This document shows, piece after piece, positions 45,602-54,736 of a DNA stretch of 64,000 nt. Within the stretch, counting starts at the first letter, position 1. Each line of letters opens with the position of its first letter. This DNA is from Burkholderia anthina (GTDB lineage Bacteria > Pseudomonadota > Gammaproteobacteria > Burkholderiales > Burkholderiaceae): contig NZ_CABVLY010000003.1 of assembly GCF_902498995.1 (NCBI RefSeq), positions 310,001 to 374,000 on the forward strand. Reading direction: 5' to 3'. Below the pieces are notes generated by a model. That model was not told the DNA's origin. It saw only the letters and a list, made by a program, of their open reading frames with translations, and did no database searches. The translations under genes and the position numbers were made by a program.

Positions 45602-46525
45602 TCAGGTCGCGGGCAGGGCCCACGGCGCATGCGCGAAATGTTCGGCGAGGAAATCGAGCAGCACCGTCACGCGCGCGGCGCGCAGCATGCCGGGCGGTGT
45701 GACGAGGTTGACGTTGATGTCGGCGATCTTCCAGTCGCACATCACTTCCTCGAGCTCGCCGCGCTGCAGCTCGTCCCACACCAGGAACTCGGGCTGCAGC
45801 GCGAGGCCGTGACCGGCGACCAGCGCGGGGCCGATCACGTCGGCGTTGTTGGTGCGGATGCGTCCTTGCACGTTCACGCCGAAGTCCTCGCCCGAGGCCG
45901 GGTGGCGAAAGCGCCAGTGTTCGGGCGTCGGCAGGTTCGTGTAGGTGAGGCACACGTGCTGCTCGATGTCGCGCGGATGTGTGGGCCGGCCGTGCCGGTC
46001 GAGGTACGCGGGCGATGCGACGAGCGGACGGCGCACCGCGCACAGCCTGCGCGAGCGCAGCGACGAATCGCTGAGCTCGGCGATGCGGATCGCGACGTCG
46101 AAGCCGCCGGACACGATGTCGACGATGTGATCGGTCAGCACGAGGTCGATGTCGACGCGTGGATAGCGTTCGAGAAACGCGGGCAGCAGCGGCGACAGAT
46201 GGCGCAGCCCGAACGACATCGGCGCGTTCACGCGCACGAGGCCGTGCGGTTCGAGTGCTTGCGCGGTTGCTTCGCTCTCGATCAGCTCGGCATCGGCGAG
46301 CAGGCGGATCGCGCGGTCGCGCAGCAGTTCGCCGGTCGGCGTGAGCGAGATCTTGCGCGACGTGCGGTACAGCAGCATCGCGCCGAGGCGCTTTTCGAGG
46401 CGCGCGATCGCCTTCGACACGGTCGGTTGCGATATGCCGAGCAGTTCCGCGGTTTTCGCGAACGAGCCCGTCTCCGCGACGCGCGCAAAGATGGCCCAGG
46501 CTTCGAGGTCAGGAAGGGTTTGCAT
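45602..46525 (-). CDS. LysR-family transcriptional regulator
   Basis: DNA-binding regulator of 307 aa. The N-terminal winged helix-turn-helix is clear ([37 protein letters not shown]). The effector domain follows ([20 protein letters not shown]). It belongs to the DsdC/CrgA-type subgroup by this pattern. It is divergent from the XapX-amidohydrolase run at 46628-52274 and is its likely regulator; the isochorismatase-like gene next to its 3' end may also be a target. Confidence 0.9.
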   Translation of the reverse strand: MQTLPDLEAWAIFARVAETGSFAKTAELLGISQPTVSKAIARLEKRLGAMLLYRTSRKISLTPTGELLRDRAIRLLADAELIESEATAQALEPHGLVRVNAPMSFGLRHLSPLLPAFLERYPRVDIDLVLTDHIVDIVSGGFDVAIRIAELSDSSLRSRRLCAVRRPLVASPAYLDRHGRPTHPRDIEQHVCLTYTNLPTPEHWRFRHPASGEDFGVNVQGRIRTNNADVIGPALVAGHGLALQPEFLVWDELQRGELEEVMCDWKIADINVNLVTPPGMLRAARVTVLLDFLAEHFAHAPWALPAT

Positions 46526-46627
46526 GGTCGGACAGCGTGACAGGAATGCGAAGTGAATGCGGCGGCAGCGAATCGAGCGGCCGTTGCGATGCGGATCATT
46601 CTAATCCGGCCGGGAGGAAAAATCGTT

Positions 46628-46795
46628 ATGGAATCTTATCTATTGTCGCTGGCCGCCGGCGTGCTGATCGGCGTCGTGTACAGCGTGATCAAGGTGCGCT
46701 CTCCTGCGCCGCCGCTGATCGCGCTGATCGGCCTCGCCGGCATGTTGATCGGCGTACAGGCCATCGGCCCCGTCCGTCACTGGCTCGGCTTCTGA
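46628..46795 (+). CDS. XapX domain-containing membrane protein (short form)
   Basis: Membrane protein of 55 aa, essentially a bare XapX domain: two hydrophobic helices (YLLSLAAGVLIGVVYSVIKV, PLIALIGLAGMLIGVQAIG) joined by RSPAPP. This is the same layout as the longer XapX protein at 44323-44583, so they are paralogues. It is first in a rightward run; the amidohydrolase follows by 18 bases. Function unknown. Confidence 0.82.
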   Translation: MESYLLSLAAGVLIGVVYSVIKVRSPAPPLIALIGLAGMLIGVQAIGPVRHWLGF

Positions 46796-46813
46796 CTACA
46801 TCGAGGACATACC

Positions 46814-48703
46814 ATGAGCGCAACCGATACTCAACCGGATCTCATCCTGCACAACGGGCGCATCACGACGCTCGACCGTGCGAACCCCGTCGCGACTGCC
46901 GTCGCGATCAAGGACGGCCGCTTCGTCGCGGTCGGCAGCAACACGGACATCATGCCGCTCGCCGGCCGTGCGACGAAGGTGGTCGATCTCGGCGGGCGCC
47001 CGGTGCTGCCGGGCCTGATCGACAACCACACGCACGTGATTCGCGGCGGGCTGAACTACAACCTCGAGCTGCGCTGGGACGGCGTGCGCTCGCTCGCCGT
47101 CGCGATGGAGATGCTCAAGCAGCAGGTCGCGATCACGCCGGCGCCGCAATGGGTGCGCGTGGTCGGCGGCTTCACCGAGCATCAGTTCGTGGAGAAGCGC
47201 CTGCCGACGATCGACGAACTCAATGCGGTCGCGCCCGATACGCCGGTGTTCATCCTGCACCTGTATGACCGTGCGCTGCTGAACGCGGCCGCGCTGCGCG
47301 TCGTCGGCTATACGAAGGACACGCCGGAGCCGCCGGGCGGCACGATCCTGCGCGACGAAGCGGGCAACCCGACGGGCCTGCTGCTCGCGAACCCGAACGC
47401 GTCGATCCTCTATGCGACGCTCGCGAAGGGGCCGAAGCTGCCGTTCGACTATCAGTACAACTCGACGCGTCACTTCATGCGCGAGCTGAACCGGCTCGGC
47501 GTGACCGGCGTGATCGACGCGGGCGGCGGCTCGCAGAATTATCCCGACGATTACGAAGTCATCCGCAAGCTGCACGATGCGGGCGAGATGACGGTGCGCA
47601 TCGCGTACAACCTGTTCACGCAGAAGCCGAACGCGGAGAAGGAAGACTTCGTGAACTGGACGAAGAGCGTCAAGTATCACGACGGCACCGACTATTTCCG
47701 CAACAACGGCGCGGGCGAGATGCTGGTGTTTTCCGCGGCCGATTTCGAGGACTTCCGCGTCGCGCGTCCGGATCTGCCCGCGCAGATGGAAGACGATCTC
47801 GAAGGCGTCGTGCGCGTGCTCGCGCAGAACCGCTGGCCGTGGCGCATGCATGCCACCTACGACGAAACGATCAGCCGCGCGCTGGACGTGTTCGAGAAGG
47901 TGAACCGCGATATTCCGCTCGACGGGCTGAACTGGTTCTTCGATCATGCGGAAACGATCTCGGAGAAGTCGATGGACCGGATCGCGGCGCTCGGCGGCGG
48001 CGTTGCGGTGCAGCATCGGATGGCGTACCAGGGCGAGTACTTCGTCGAGCGCTACGGCGCGCAGGCGGCGGAAGCGACGCCGCCTGTCGCGAAGATGCTC
48101 GGCAAGGGGCTCAAGGTTTCGGCCGGCACCGACGCGACCCGCGTCGCGTCGTACAACCCGTGGGTGTCGCTCGCATGGCTCGTGACGGGCAAGACGGTCG
48201 GCGGGATGCGCATATATCCGCAGCGCAACCTGCTCGATCGCGAAACCGCGTTGCGCATGTGGACCGAGTACGTGACGTGGTTCTCGAACGAGGAAGGCAA
48301 GAAAGGGCGTATCGCGGTCGGGCAGCTCGCCGACCTGGTCGTCCCGGATCGCGATTTCTTCACATGTGCGGAGGACGATATCGTCGACACGACTGCATTG
48401 CTGACGATCGTGGGCGGCCGGATCGTGTGGGGCGCCGGGCCGTTTTCGTCGCACGACGCGCCGATTCCGCCCGCGATGCCGGACTGGTCGCCGGTGCGCG
48501 CATACGGCGGTTACGGCGGCTGGGGCGCGACGCAACGCGACGGCGCACCGCTGCAACGGGCCGCCGCCGCCGCGATGTGCGGCTGCGCGAGCGCGTGCAA
48601 CGTGCACGGCCATGCACACGCGGGCGCGTGGGGCCGCGCGTTGCCGACCTCGGACGCGAAGGGCTTCTGGGGTGCGTTCGGCTGTTCGTGCTGGGCGGTC
48701 TGA
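46814..48703 (+). CDS. YtcJ-like amidohydrolase with Cys-rich tail
   Basis: Metal-dependent hydrolase of 629 aa, amidohydrolase superfamily, YtcJ-like group. Visible are the N-terminal composite domain (LILHNGRITTLDRANPVATA), the metal pair in LIDNHTHVIRGG, a later His in MHATYDET and DHAE, and KVSAGTDATRVASYNPW. An unusual C-terminal tail (about 575-629) has several Cys (MCGCASACNVHGHAH, FGCSCWAV). Substrate unknown. GAGGA lies 8 bases before the ATG. The DoxX gene follows immediately. Confidence 0.88.
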   Translation: MSATDTQPDLILHNGRITTLDRANPVATAVAIKDGRFVAVGSNTDIMPLAGRATKVVDLGGRPVLPGLIDNHTHVIRGGLNYNLELRWDGVRSLAVAMEMLKQQVAITPAPQWVRVVGGFTEHQFVEKRLPTIDELNAVAPDTPVFILHLYDRALLNAAALRVVGYTKDTPEPPGGTILRDEAGNPTGLLLANPNASILYATLAKGPKLPFDYQYNSTRHFMRELNRLGVTGVIDAGGGSQNYPDDYEVIRKLHDAGEMTVRIAYNLFTQKPNAEKEDFVNWTKSVKYHDGTDYFRNNGAGEMLVFSAADFEDFRVARPDLPAQMEDDLEGVVRVLAQNRWPWRMHATYDETISRALDVFEKVNRDIPLDGLNWFFDHAETISEKSMDRIAALGGGVAVQHRMAYQGEYFVERYGAQAAEATPPVAKMLGKGLKVSAGTDATRVASYNPWVSLAWLVTGKTVGGMRIYPQRNLLDRETALRMWTEYVTWFSNEEGKKGRIAVGQLADLVVPDRDFFTCAEDDIVDTTALLTIVGGRIVWGAGPFSSHDAPIPPAMPDWSPVRAYGGYGGWGATQRDGAPLQRAAAAAMCGCASACNVHGHAHAGAWGRALPTSDAKGFWGAFGCSCWAV

Positions 48704-48704
48704 C

Positions 48705-49157
48705 ATGACGACGCGCACCGTCTACGGCAACCCGGCATGGGTCCGTGCGCTGCTGTCGCAGCCATGGGCCTTGCCGCTCGCGCGTCTCGCGCTGGTGTCC
48801 GCCTTTCTGATCGGCGGCATTGCGAAGGCGCTCGATTTCGACGGTGCGGTCGCGGAGCAGGCGCACTTCGGCCTGCATCCGGCCGCGCTGTGGGCGGTGC
48901 TCGCGATCGCGGTCGAGATCGGCGGTTCGCTTTGCATAGTGTTTCGCCGCTTCACGTGGCTCGGCGCCGGCAGCCTCGGCATGCTGACGCTCGTCGCGAT
49001 GGTCGTGGCAAACGATTTCTGGAATCGCTCGGGCGCCGAACATTTCATGGCGCTCAACAGCTTTTTCGAGCATCTCGGGCTGATCGCGGCACTCGTGCTG
49101 GCGACCGTGCTCGACGATGCGCAGTACGCGGCCGACGACGGCCGCTCCATTCGATGA
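48705..49157 (+). CDS. DoxX family membrane protein
   Basis: Integral membrane protein of 150 aa with four predicted spans (LARLALVSAFLIGGIAKALD, LWAVLAIAVEIGGSLCIVF, AGSLGMLTLVAMVVA, EHLGLIAALVLATVL). The DoxX family includes redox-related and quinone-linked membrane subunits; the precise role is unclear. It starts one base after the amidohydrolase stop and its last base pairs overlap a possible start (49154) of the next gene. Confidence 0.87.
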   Translation: MTTRTVYGNPAWVRALLSQPWALPLARLALVSAFLIGGIAKALDFDGAVAEQAHFGLHPAALWAVLAIAVEIGGSLCIVFRRFTWLGAGSLGMLTLVAMVVANDFWNRSGAEHFMALNSFFEHLGLIAALVLATVLDDAQYAADDGRSIR

Positions 49158-49183
49158 CGATGCAACAACCAGGGAATCCCGTG

Positions 49184-50101
49184 ATGAAATCCATTCGTTC
49201 AGTGCTGCTTGCCGCGATGATCGCGGGCGGCCTCGCCGTCGCGCCGGTAGCCTTCGCGAAGACGCCGGTCGGGAAGGCCGTCGCGACGCCCGCGATCGCG
49301 GTCGGCCCGCAGTACGACACGACGCACGTGTGCGTCGCGCCGGAAGATTTCGACCGCTTCACCGACAGCTTCGTCGCGACCTTCGGCGGCAAGAAGTCGA
49401 AGCAGGGCGTGTTCCAGGTCACGCCGACGCCGAGCCAGACGATGTCGCAGCTCGTGCTCACGCCGGTCGGCACGGTGTCGGTGTTCGGCTTCAAGACGCC
49501 GATTCCGTATCCGTTCTGCTCGGAGCGCACCGGCTACCTCGTCACCGATCTCGACGTCGCGATGAAGTCGGCGCGTGCGCACGGCGCGGACGTGGTCGTC
49601 GATACGTTCCCCGATCCGATCGGCCGCGACGCGATCATCCGCTGGCCGGGCGGCGTGAACATGCAGCTCTACTGGCATACGCAGGCGCCGAACTACGACG
49701 CGCTGCAGACGGTGCCGGAGAACCGCGTGTACGTGTCGCCGGAACGCGCGGACGTGCTGGTGCGCGACTTCGTCGCGTTCTCGCACGGCAAGGTCGTGTC
49801 GGACGTGCGCAAGGCGCCCGGCGTCGAAATCGGCCGGCCCGACGATACGTATCGCCGCATCCGCGTCGAGTCGGGCTTCGGCAAGCTGACGGTGCTCGTG
49901 ACCGACGGCCATCTGCCTTACCCGTTCGGCCGCGAGATGACGGGCTACGAAGTGACCGATCTTGCCGCGACGCTGAAGCAGGCCGAAGCCGCGGGCGTGA
50001 CCGTGCTCGTGCCGCCGTTCGCATCGGACGGCCGCGAAGCGGCGCTCGTGCAGTTTCCGGGCGGCTACGTCGCCGAGATCCACGCGAGCGCGGCACGATG
50101 A
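49184..50101 (+). CDS. Exported VOC/glyoxalase-like protein
   Basis: Periplasmic protein of 305 aa. A signal peptide (MKSIRSVLLAAMIAGGLAVA, cleaved after AFA) precedes two VOC-like modules (YDTTHVCVAPEDFDRFTDSF, GYLVTDLDVAMKSARAHGAD; a second similar half ends in QFPGGYVAEIHA). Members are metal-dependent isomerases, dioxygenases or binding proteins. I use ATG 49184 because AGGGA stands 8 bases upstream and the signal peptide begins there; ATG 49154 is in frame. The next gene overlaps its stop by 4 bases. Confidence 0.82.
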   Translation: MKSIRSVLLAAMIAGGLAVAPVAFAKTPVGKAVATPAIAVGPQYDTTHVCVAPEDFDRFTDSFVATFGGKKSKQGVFQVTPTPSQTMSQLVLTPVGTVSVFGFKTPIPYPFCSERTGYLVTDLDVAMKSARAHGADVVVDTFPDPIGRDAIIRWPGGVNMQLYWHTQAPNYDALQTVPENRVYVSPERADVLVRDFVAFSHGKVVSDVRKAPGVEIGRPDDTYRRIRVESGFGKLTVLVTDGHLPYPFGREMTGYEVTDLAATLKQAEAAGVTVLVPPFASDGREAALVQFPGGYVAEIHASAAR

Positions 50102-50793
50102 AGCATGAGGACACGATCCTTGCCGCGGTGGCCGGCTTCGTCGACACGCTGAGCTTCGTCGCGCTGTTCGGGCTGTTCACCGCGCACGTGACGGGCAACT
50201 TCGTGTTGATCGGCGCGGGCATCGCGGGGTTCGGCCAGGGCGTCGTGCTGAAGCTGAGCGTGTTTCCGGCGTTCGTGTGCGGCGTGATCGCGAGCAGCCT
50301 GATCGCGCGCTCGATGGCCGCGCGGCCGGCGTGGCAGGGCACGCGCGCGCTGCACGCGGTGCAGGCCGTGCTGCTGCTCGGCTTCTGCGCGGCCGGCGTG
50401 TGGGCGTCGCCCGTCACGCAGCCCGACAGTCTGCCGGCGCTCGTGGCCGGCATCGTCGGCACGTTCGCGATGGGCGTGCAGAACGCGCACCCGCGCGTGA
50501 TCCCGCGTGCCGGCGTGCCGAACACCGTGATGACCGGCAACGTGACGCAGGCGATCCTCGACGTCGTCGACATGCTGTCGGGCAGCACGGCCGACAGCGC
50601 GCGTGCGGCGGCGCGGGCGCGCTTCGGCAAGATGCTGCCGGCGATCGTCGCGTTCGCGCTCGGCGCGGCAGGTGGTGCGCTCGGGTTTCGTCAGGTCGGA
50701 TTTTGGGCGCTGCTCGTGCCCGTCGGCGCGCTCGCGATGCTCGCGGCGTGCGCGGCGCAAGCGGCCGGCACCGTCAAGCAGGAGCATGCATGA
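50098..50793 (+). CDS. DUF1275 (YoaK) family membrane protein
   Basis: Integral membrane protein of 231 aa with about six spans. It has the DUF1275 pattern: AAVAGFVDTLSFVALFGLFTAHVTGNFV at the start (given here in two parts: FVDTLSFVALFGLF, TAHVTGNFV) and AMGVQNAHPRVI, NTVMTGNVTQ later. The family has no assigned function; transport is suspected. 4-base overlaps with both neighbours show tight coupling. Confidence 0.87.
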   Translation: MKHEDTILAAVAGFVDTLSFVALFGLFTAHVTGNFVLIGAGIAGFGQGVVLKLSVFPAFVCGVIASSLIARSMAARPAWQGTRALHAVQAVLLLGFCAAGVWASPVTQPDSLPALVAGIVGTFAMGVQNAHPRVIPRAGVPNTVMTGNVTQAILDVVDMLSGSTADSARAAARARFGKMLPAIVAFALGAAGGALGFRQVGFWALLVPVGALAMLAACAAQAAGTVKQEHA

Positions 50794-52274
50794 TCCCGGT
50801 GACACAGGGGAGATACCGCAACCGCCGCACCGATCGGGCCGCGCGCCTGTCGATCGTCGCGGGGCTGCTGTTCGCGGGCGCCGATGCGGCGTTCGCACAA
50901 GCAACGTCCACGTCGACATCGACATCAACACCCGTGGCCGACGGCAAGGCTTCGGCCTGCACCGCCAAGCGGCCGGCCGTGCTGTTCAACCGCTGGCAGG
51001 AAGACTGGTCGGTGCTCGCGAATCCGTGCGTGCCGCGCCAGCCGCTCGACGGGCTGAAATACATTCCGCTCGGCAACGATCCGGCATCCTATCTGTCGCT
51101 CGGCGTGAACCTGCGCGAGCGGCTGGAGACCAACAACGCGCAGCTGTTCGGGATCGGCTCCGCGCAATCGGATACGTACCTGATCCAGCGCGTCGAAGTG
51201 CATGCCGATGCGCATCTCGGCCAGCACTGGCAGTTCTTCGCGCAGTTGCAGGATGCGCGTGCGTACGGCAAGAACGTGGTGTCGCCGGTCGACCAGAACC
51301 CGCTCGATCTCGAGCAGGCGTTCGCGACCTACACGGGCGCGCTCGGCGGCGGCGTGTTCAAGCTCCGCGTCGGCCGGCAGGAGATGGCGTTCGACTTGCA
51401 GCGCTTCATTGCCACGCGCGACGGTCCGAACGTGCGGCAGGCGTTCGATGCGGTCTGGGCCGCCTACGAATACGGGAAGTGGCGCTTCATCGGCTACGCG
51501 ACGCAGCCGGTGCAGAACCGCAACGCGTCCGATTTCGACGACGTGTCGAATCGCGATCTCACGTTCAGCGGCGTGCGCTTCGAGCGGCAGTCGGTCGGGC
51601 CCGGCGACCTGTCCGGCTACTGGTCGCGCTACAACCGTACCAATTCGCGTTACCTCGATGCGAGCGGCCCCGAACGTCGCGACGTGTGGGACCTGCGCTA
51701 CAGCGGCACGCAAGGGCGCTTCGACTGGGATGTCGAAACGATGCTGCAGTCCGGCACCGTCGGCAACAGCACGATCGGCGCGTGGGCCGTCGGTTCGATC
51801 GCGGGCTACAAGCTCGATGCGCCGTGGTCGCCGCGCATCGCGCTGCAGGTCGACGCGGCGTCGGGCGACCGGCACCCGGGCGACGGCCGCGTCGGCACGT
51901 TCAACCCGCTGTTCCCGAACGGCTATTACTTCACGCTCGCCGGCTATACGAGCTACGCGAACCTGATTCACGTGAAGCCGTCCGTGACGCTGAAACCGTC
52001 GGCGAACCTGTCGCTGCTCGGCGCGCTGGGCTTCCAGTGGCGCGAGACGACCGGGGACGCCGTCTATCAGCAGCCGAGCATACCGGTGCCGGGCACGGCG
52101 GGCAAGGGCAGCCGGTGGACGGGCATGTACGTGCAGTTGCGCGCGGACTGGACGATCGCCGCGAACCTGATCGGATCGATCGAGGCCGTGCATTTCCAGG
52201 TTGGCAACACGATCCGGCAGGCGGGCGGGCACAACGCCGACTATGCGGGCGTCGAGCTGAAGTATGGGTGGTAG
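50790..52274 (+). CDS. AlgE-like outer-membrane porin (alginate export family)
   Basis: Predicted outer-membrane barrel of 494 aa. A signal peptide is cleaved after AFA near residue 36, followed by a low-complexity Ser/Thr stretch. Barrel features include LGVNLRERLETNNAQLFGIG, FKLRVGRQEMAFDLQRFIA, and a C-terminal Trp (VELKYGW). The family is named from AlgE but many members are substrate channels in catabolic clusters, which fits its place at the end of the amidohydrolase run. The start overlaps the DUF1275 stop. Confidence 0.85.
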   Translation: MIPVTQGRYRNRRTDRAARLSIVAGLLFAGADAAFAQATSTSTSTSTPVADGKASACTAKRPAVLFNRWQEDWSVLANPCVPRQPLDGLKYIPLGNDPASYLSLGVNLRERLETNNAQLFGIGSAQSDTYLIQRVEVHADAHLGQHWQFFAQLQDARAYGKNVVSPVDQNPLDLEQAFATYTGALGGGVFKLRVGRQEMAFDLQRFIATRDGPNVRQAFDAVWAAYEYGKWRFIGYATQPVQNRNASDFDDVSNRDLTFSGVRFERQSVGPGDLSGYWSRYNRTNSRYLDASGPERRDVWDLRYSGTQGRFDWDVETMLQSGTVGNSTIGAWAVGSIAGYKLDAPWSPRIALQVDAASGDRHPGDGRVGTFNPLFPNGYYFTLAGYTSYANLIHVKPSVTLKPSANLSLLGALGFQWRETTGDAVYQQPSIPVPGTAGKGSRWTGMYVQLRADWTIAANLIGSIEAVHFQVGNTIRQAGGHNADYAGVELKYGW

Positions 52275-52328
52275 CGTGCGTGCCGCGGCGCGTGCGGCGT
52301 CGAATGCGTGCACGATGCAGGGTGTCGA

Positions 52329-52826
52329 ATGAATGCGCGCGTGCAGGTGCTCGCTTATTCGGACGAGGTGCTGATCGTGCGCTGGCTGGCGTCGGGCGGC
52401 GCGGAACAGCGCTGGACGCCCGGGCGGGCATGCCGCTCGGGCCGTTGCGCGCTGTCCGGCGAGAAGATCGTGTGCGGCGACGCCGTCTTCAGCCCGCGCG
52501 GGCATGCACCGGCCGATCCGAATGCGATGATCCTGGCCGCGGCGCTCGGCAGTCCGCAAGCGTCGGCGGGGCGGCCGCAGGTGCAGGTGCTCGAGCGCTC
52601 GGCGCAGTTGCTGGTCGTGCGCTGGGTCGAACCGGGGCGTGCGCACTTCGGCGAGCAGCACTGGAAGCCCGGGCGCGCACGGCATGCGGGTGTCTGCGCG
52701 CTGACGGGCGCGCGGATTGCGTGCGGGGATGACGTGTTCCGCCCGACCGGACGGCCGGTGCCGCCGAATTCCCGCGCGATGATTCTGGCCATCGCGCTCG
52801 ATGACGCCGACTTCGCGCAGGCATGA
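52329..52826 (+). CDS. DUF3331 protein with two tandem domains
   Basis: Protein of 165 aa made of two copies of a DUF3331-type unit, at about 4-72 and 83-158. Each has VQVL(A/E), (V/L)(I/V)VRW, (E)Q(R/H)W(T/K)PGRA, C-A-L-(S/T)-G, CGD-V-F and AMILA. Conserved Cys in each unit (GRCALSG...IVCGD, GVCALTG...IACGD) could bind metal or form disulphides. DUF3331 is largely found in Burkholderia; function unknown. It follows the porin by 54 bases and may be separate. Confidence 0.8.
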   Translation: MNARVQVLAYSDEVLIVRWLASGGAEQRWTPGRACRSGRCALSGEKIVCGDAVFSPRGHAPADPNAMILAAALGSPQASAGRPQVQVLERSAQLLVVRWVEPGRAHFGEQHWKPGRARHAGVCALTGARIACGDDVFRPTGRPVPPNSRAMILAIALDDADFAQA

Positions 52827-52884
52827 GCGAGGAGCGGGCATGACGCCGGACCTGCCGGAGCGAGGCGCGCCGGCAGAACGAACA

Positions 52885-52906
52885 AAGGGCGGCCGAAGCC
52901 GCCCTT
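52885..52906. terminator. Bidirectional terminator
   Basis: A perfect 9-bp stem AAGGGCGGC / GCCGCCCTT closes a CGAA loop between the DUF3331 gene and the convergent phospholipase gene. Flanking A and T bases support termination for both strands. Confidence 0.75.
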
Positions 52907-52951
52907 CGTCATGCGCGGCCGGCATCGCGCCGGCCGTTCCTGGTCGTACCG

Positions 52952-54538
52952 TTACAGGTTCGGCGACAGCGTGAGCGCGTTCGTCAGGTCGCCCATCGGC
53001 TGCGCGCCGTTCGCCTTCAGCGCGTCGTCGCGCTGCTGCAGGCCCGTGAGGCGCGGCAGCGAGAAGCGGCGCGTGATGAAGCGCAGGATCGACGCCGTGT
53101 CGTATTGCGTGTGGTCGACGAAACCCTTCTTCGCGTACGGCGACACGATCAGCGCCGGGATCCGCGTGCCCGGGCCCCAGCGATCGCCCTTCGGCGGCGA
53201 CACGTGATCCCAGAAGCCGCCGTTTTCGTCGTACGTGACGACCACGACCATGTTCTTCCACTGCGGGCTTGCCTGCAGGTGCGCGATCACGTTCGCGATG
53301 TGCTGGTCGCCGCTCGACACGTCCGTGTAGCCCGCGTGTTCGTTCAGGTTGCCCTGCGGCTTGTAGAACGACACTTGCGGCAGCGTGCCCGCGTCGATCG
53401 CCTTGATGAACTCGCTGCCGTCGGTGCCGCCGTCGAGCAAGTGTTGCGCGCGGCTCGTGCTGCCCGGCGCCTGGTTCGCGTAGTAGTTGAACGGCTGGTG
53501 GTGCGGCTGGAAGTTCGGCGCCGTCATGTTCGGGCCGTAGATCACGTCCGCCGTGCCGCTTTGCGCCGCCTGCAGCGCCTGGTTCCATGCGCCGCCGTAC
53601 CATGCCCACGACACGCCGGCATTGGTCATCAGGTCGCCGATGTTCTGCTGCGTCTGCGCCGGCAGCGTCGTCGCGGCCGACGGGTCGGCGAGGTTCGGGT
53701 CGCCGCCCGATGCGGCCTTGTTGCCGCTCGGCTGATACGGCGGCTGCATCGTGTTGATCGCGTAGAAGTCGGGCGTCAGGTTGCCCGAGTTCACGAACTT
53801 CGGAATGCCGTCGAGCGCGGACGCCGGTGAATTGCTCGCGATCTGCAGCGACTTGCCGTCTGCCGCGACGGCCGAGATCGAGCCGGATGCCGGGCTCTTG
53901 TCGGCGTTCGCGTAGAACGGCGCGCACGCGCAGATCAGGTACTGGTGGTTCAGGAACGAGCCGCCGAACGCGCCCATGAAGAAGTTGTCGGCGAGCGTGT
54001 ATTGCTGCGCGATCTTCCACAGCGGCAGCTTCGTCGCGTCGGGCGTGTAGTGGCCCATCACGAGGCCGCCGGAGTCGGCCCATGCGGCGAACATGTCGTT
54101 CTTGCCGCCGTTGATCTGCATCTGGTTCTCGTAGAAGCGGTGATACAGGTCGCGCGTCGTCACGCTCATCGACGTGTTGAACCCGTTCGGGTCGTCGATC
54201 GCGAACGGCGCGTTCGGCAGGTTGGCCGTCATCGCTTCGGTCACGGCGGGCGTCACGCCCTTCGCGGTCAGGCCGCCCCAGACTTTCGGCAGCGTCGCGA
54301 GCGGCTGGCCGTTGCGGTCCTTCTGCTGCGCGCTGGCCGCCGTCACGTTCTGCAGGCCGTTCGCGCCCGGGAAGTTACCGTACAGGTTGTCGAAGCTGCG
54401 GTTTTCCGCATAGATCACGACGACGTTCTTCACCGTCGACAGACCTTGCGGCTGCACGTCGTCGCCGCCGCAGGCGGTGAGGGCGGCCGCCGCGGCAACG
54501 GCGATCGGCGTAAAGCGAATCCAGGCGTGGTTTTTCAT
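52952..54538 (-). CDS. Phospholipase C/acid phosphatase (AcpA-like) lipoprotein
   Basis: Exported phosphoesterase of 528 aa. The signal ends in a lipobox (ALTACGGD), so it is probably lipid-anchored. The phosphoesterase family pattern VVVIYAENRSFDNLYG is at about 37-52. Further conserved parts are TLADNFFMGAFGGSFLNHQY, VTYDENGGFWDHVSPP and GTRIPALIVSPY, as in AcpA acid phosphatase and bacterial phospholipase C. The ATG at 54538 starts the signal peptide; ATG 54553 is in frame. It is divergent from the di-haem peroxidase gene. Confidence 0.92.
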   Translation of the reverse strand: MKNHAWIRFTPIAVAAAAALTACGGDDVQPQGLSTVKNVVVIYAENRSFDNLYGNFPGANGLQNVTAASAQQKDRNGQPLATLPKVWGGLTAKGVTPAVTEAMTANLPNAPFAIDDPNGFNTSMSVTTRDLYHRFYENQMQINGGKNDMFAAWADSGGLVMGHYTPDATKLPLWKIAQQYTLADNFFMGAFGGSFLNHQYLICACAPFYANADKSPASGSISAVAADGKSLQIASNSPASALDGIPKFVNSGNLTPDFYAINTMQPPYQPSGNKAASGGDPNLADPSAATTLPAQTQQNIGDLMTNAGVSWAWYGGAWNQALQAAQSGTADVIYGPNMTAPNFQPHHQPFNYYANQAPGSTSRAQHLLDGGTDGSEFIKAIDAGTLPQVSFYKPQGNLNEHAGYTDVSSGDQHIANVIAHLQASPQWKNMVVVVTYDENGGFWDHVSPPKGDRWGPGTRIPALIVSPYAKKGFVDHTQYDTASILRFITRRFSLPRLTGLQQRDDALKANGAQPMGDLTNALTLSPNL

Positions 54539-54736
54539 GCGTTGTACTCTCATCTCTCTTGTCGCGTGGGGGACCGGAGCATCGGTTTGCGGCCGGTTCT
54601 CGAAGATGACCGTCGCGTGTCCGGCTGTCAGTATTTTGAGGGTGCGATTTGACAGGCAAGTGTAGGCGTCCTTTCGATTGGCTGTCGGTGGGGCGTCATG
54701 GAGCGGTCATGCGGCTGACATAAACTCCGGCCGCTC

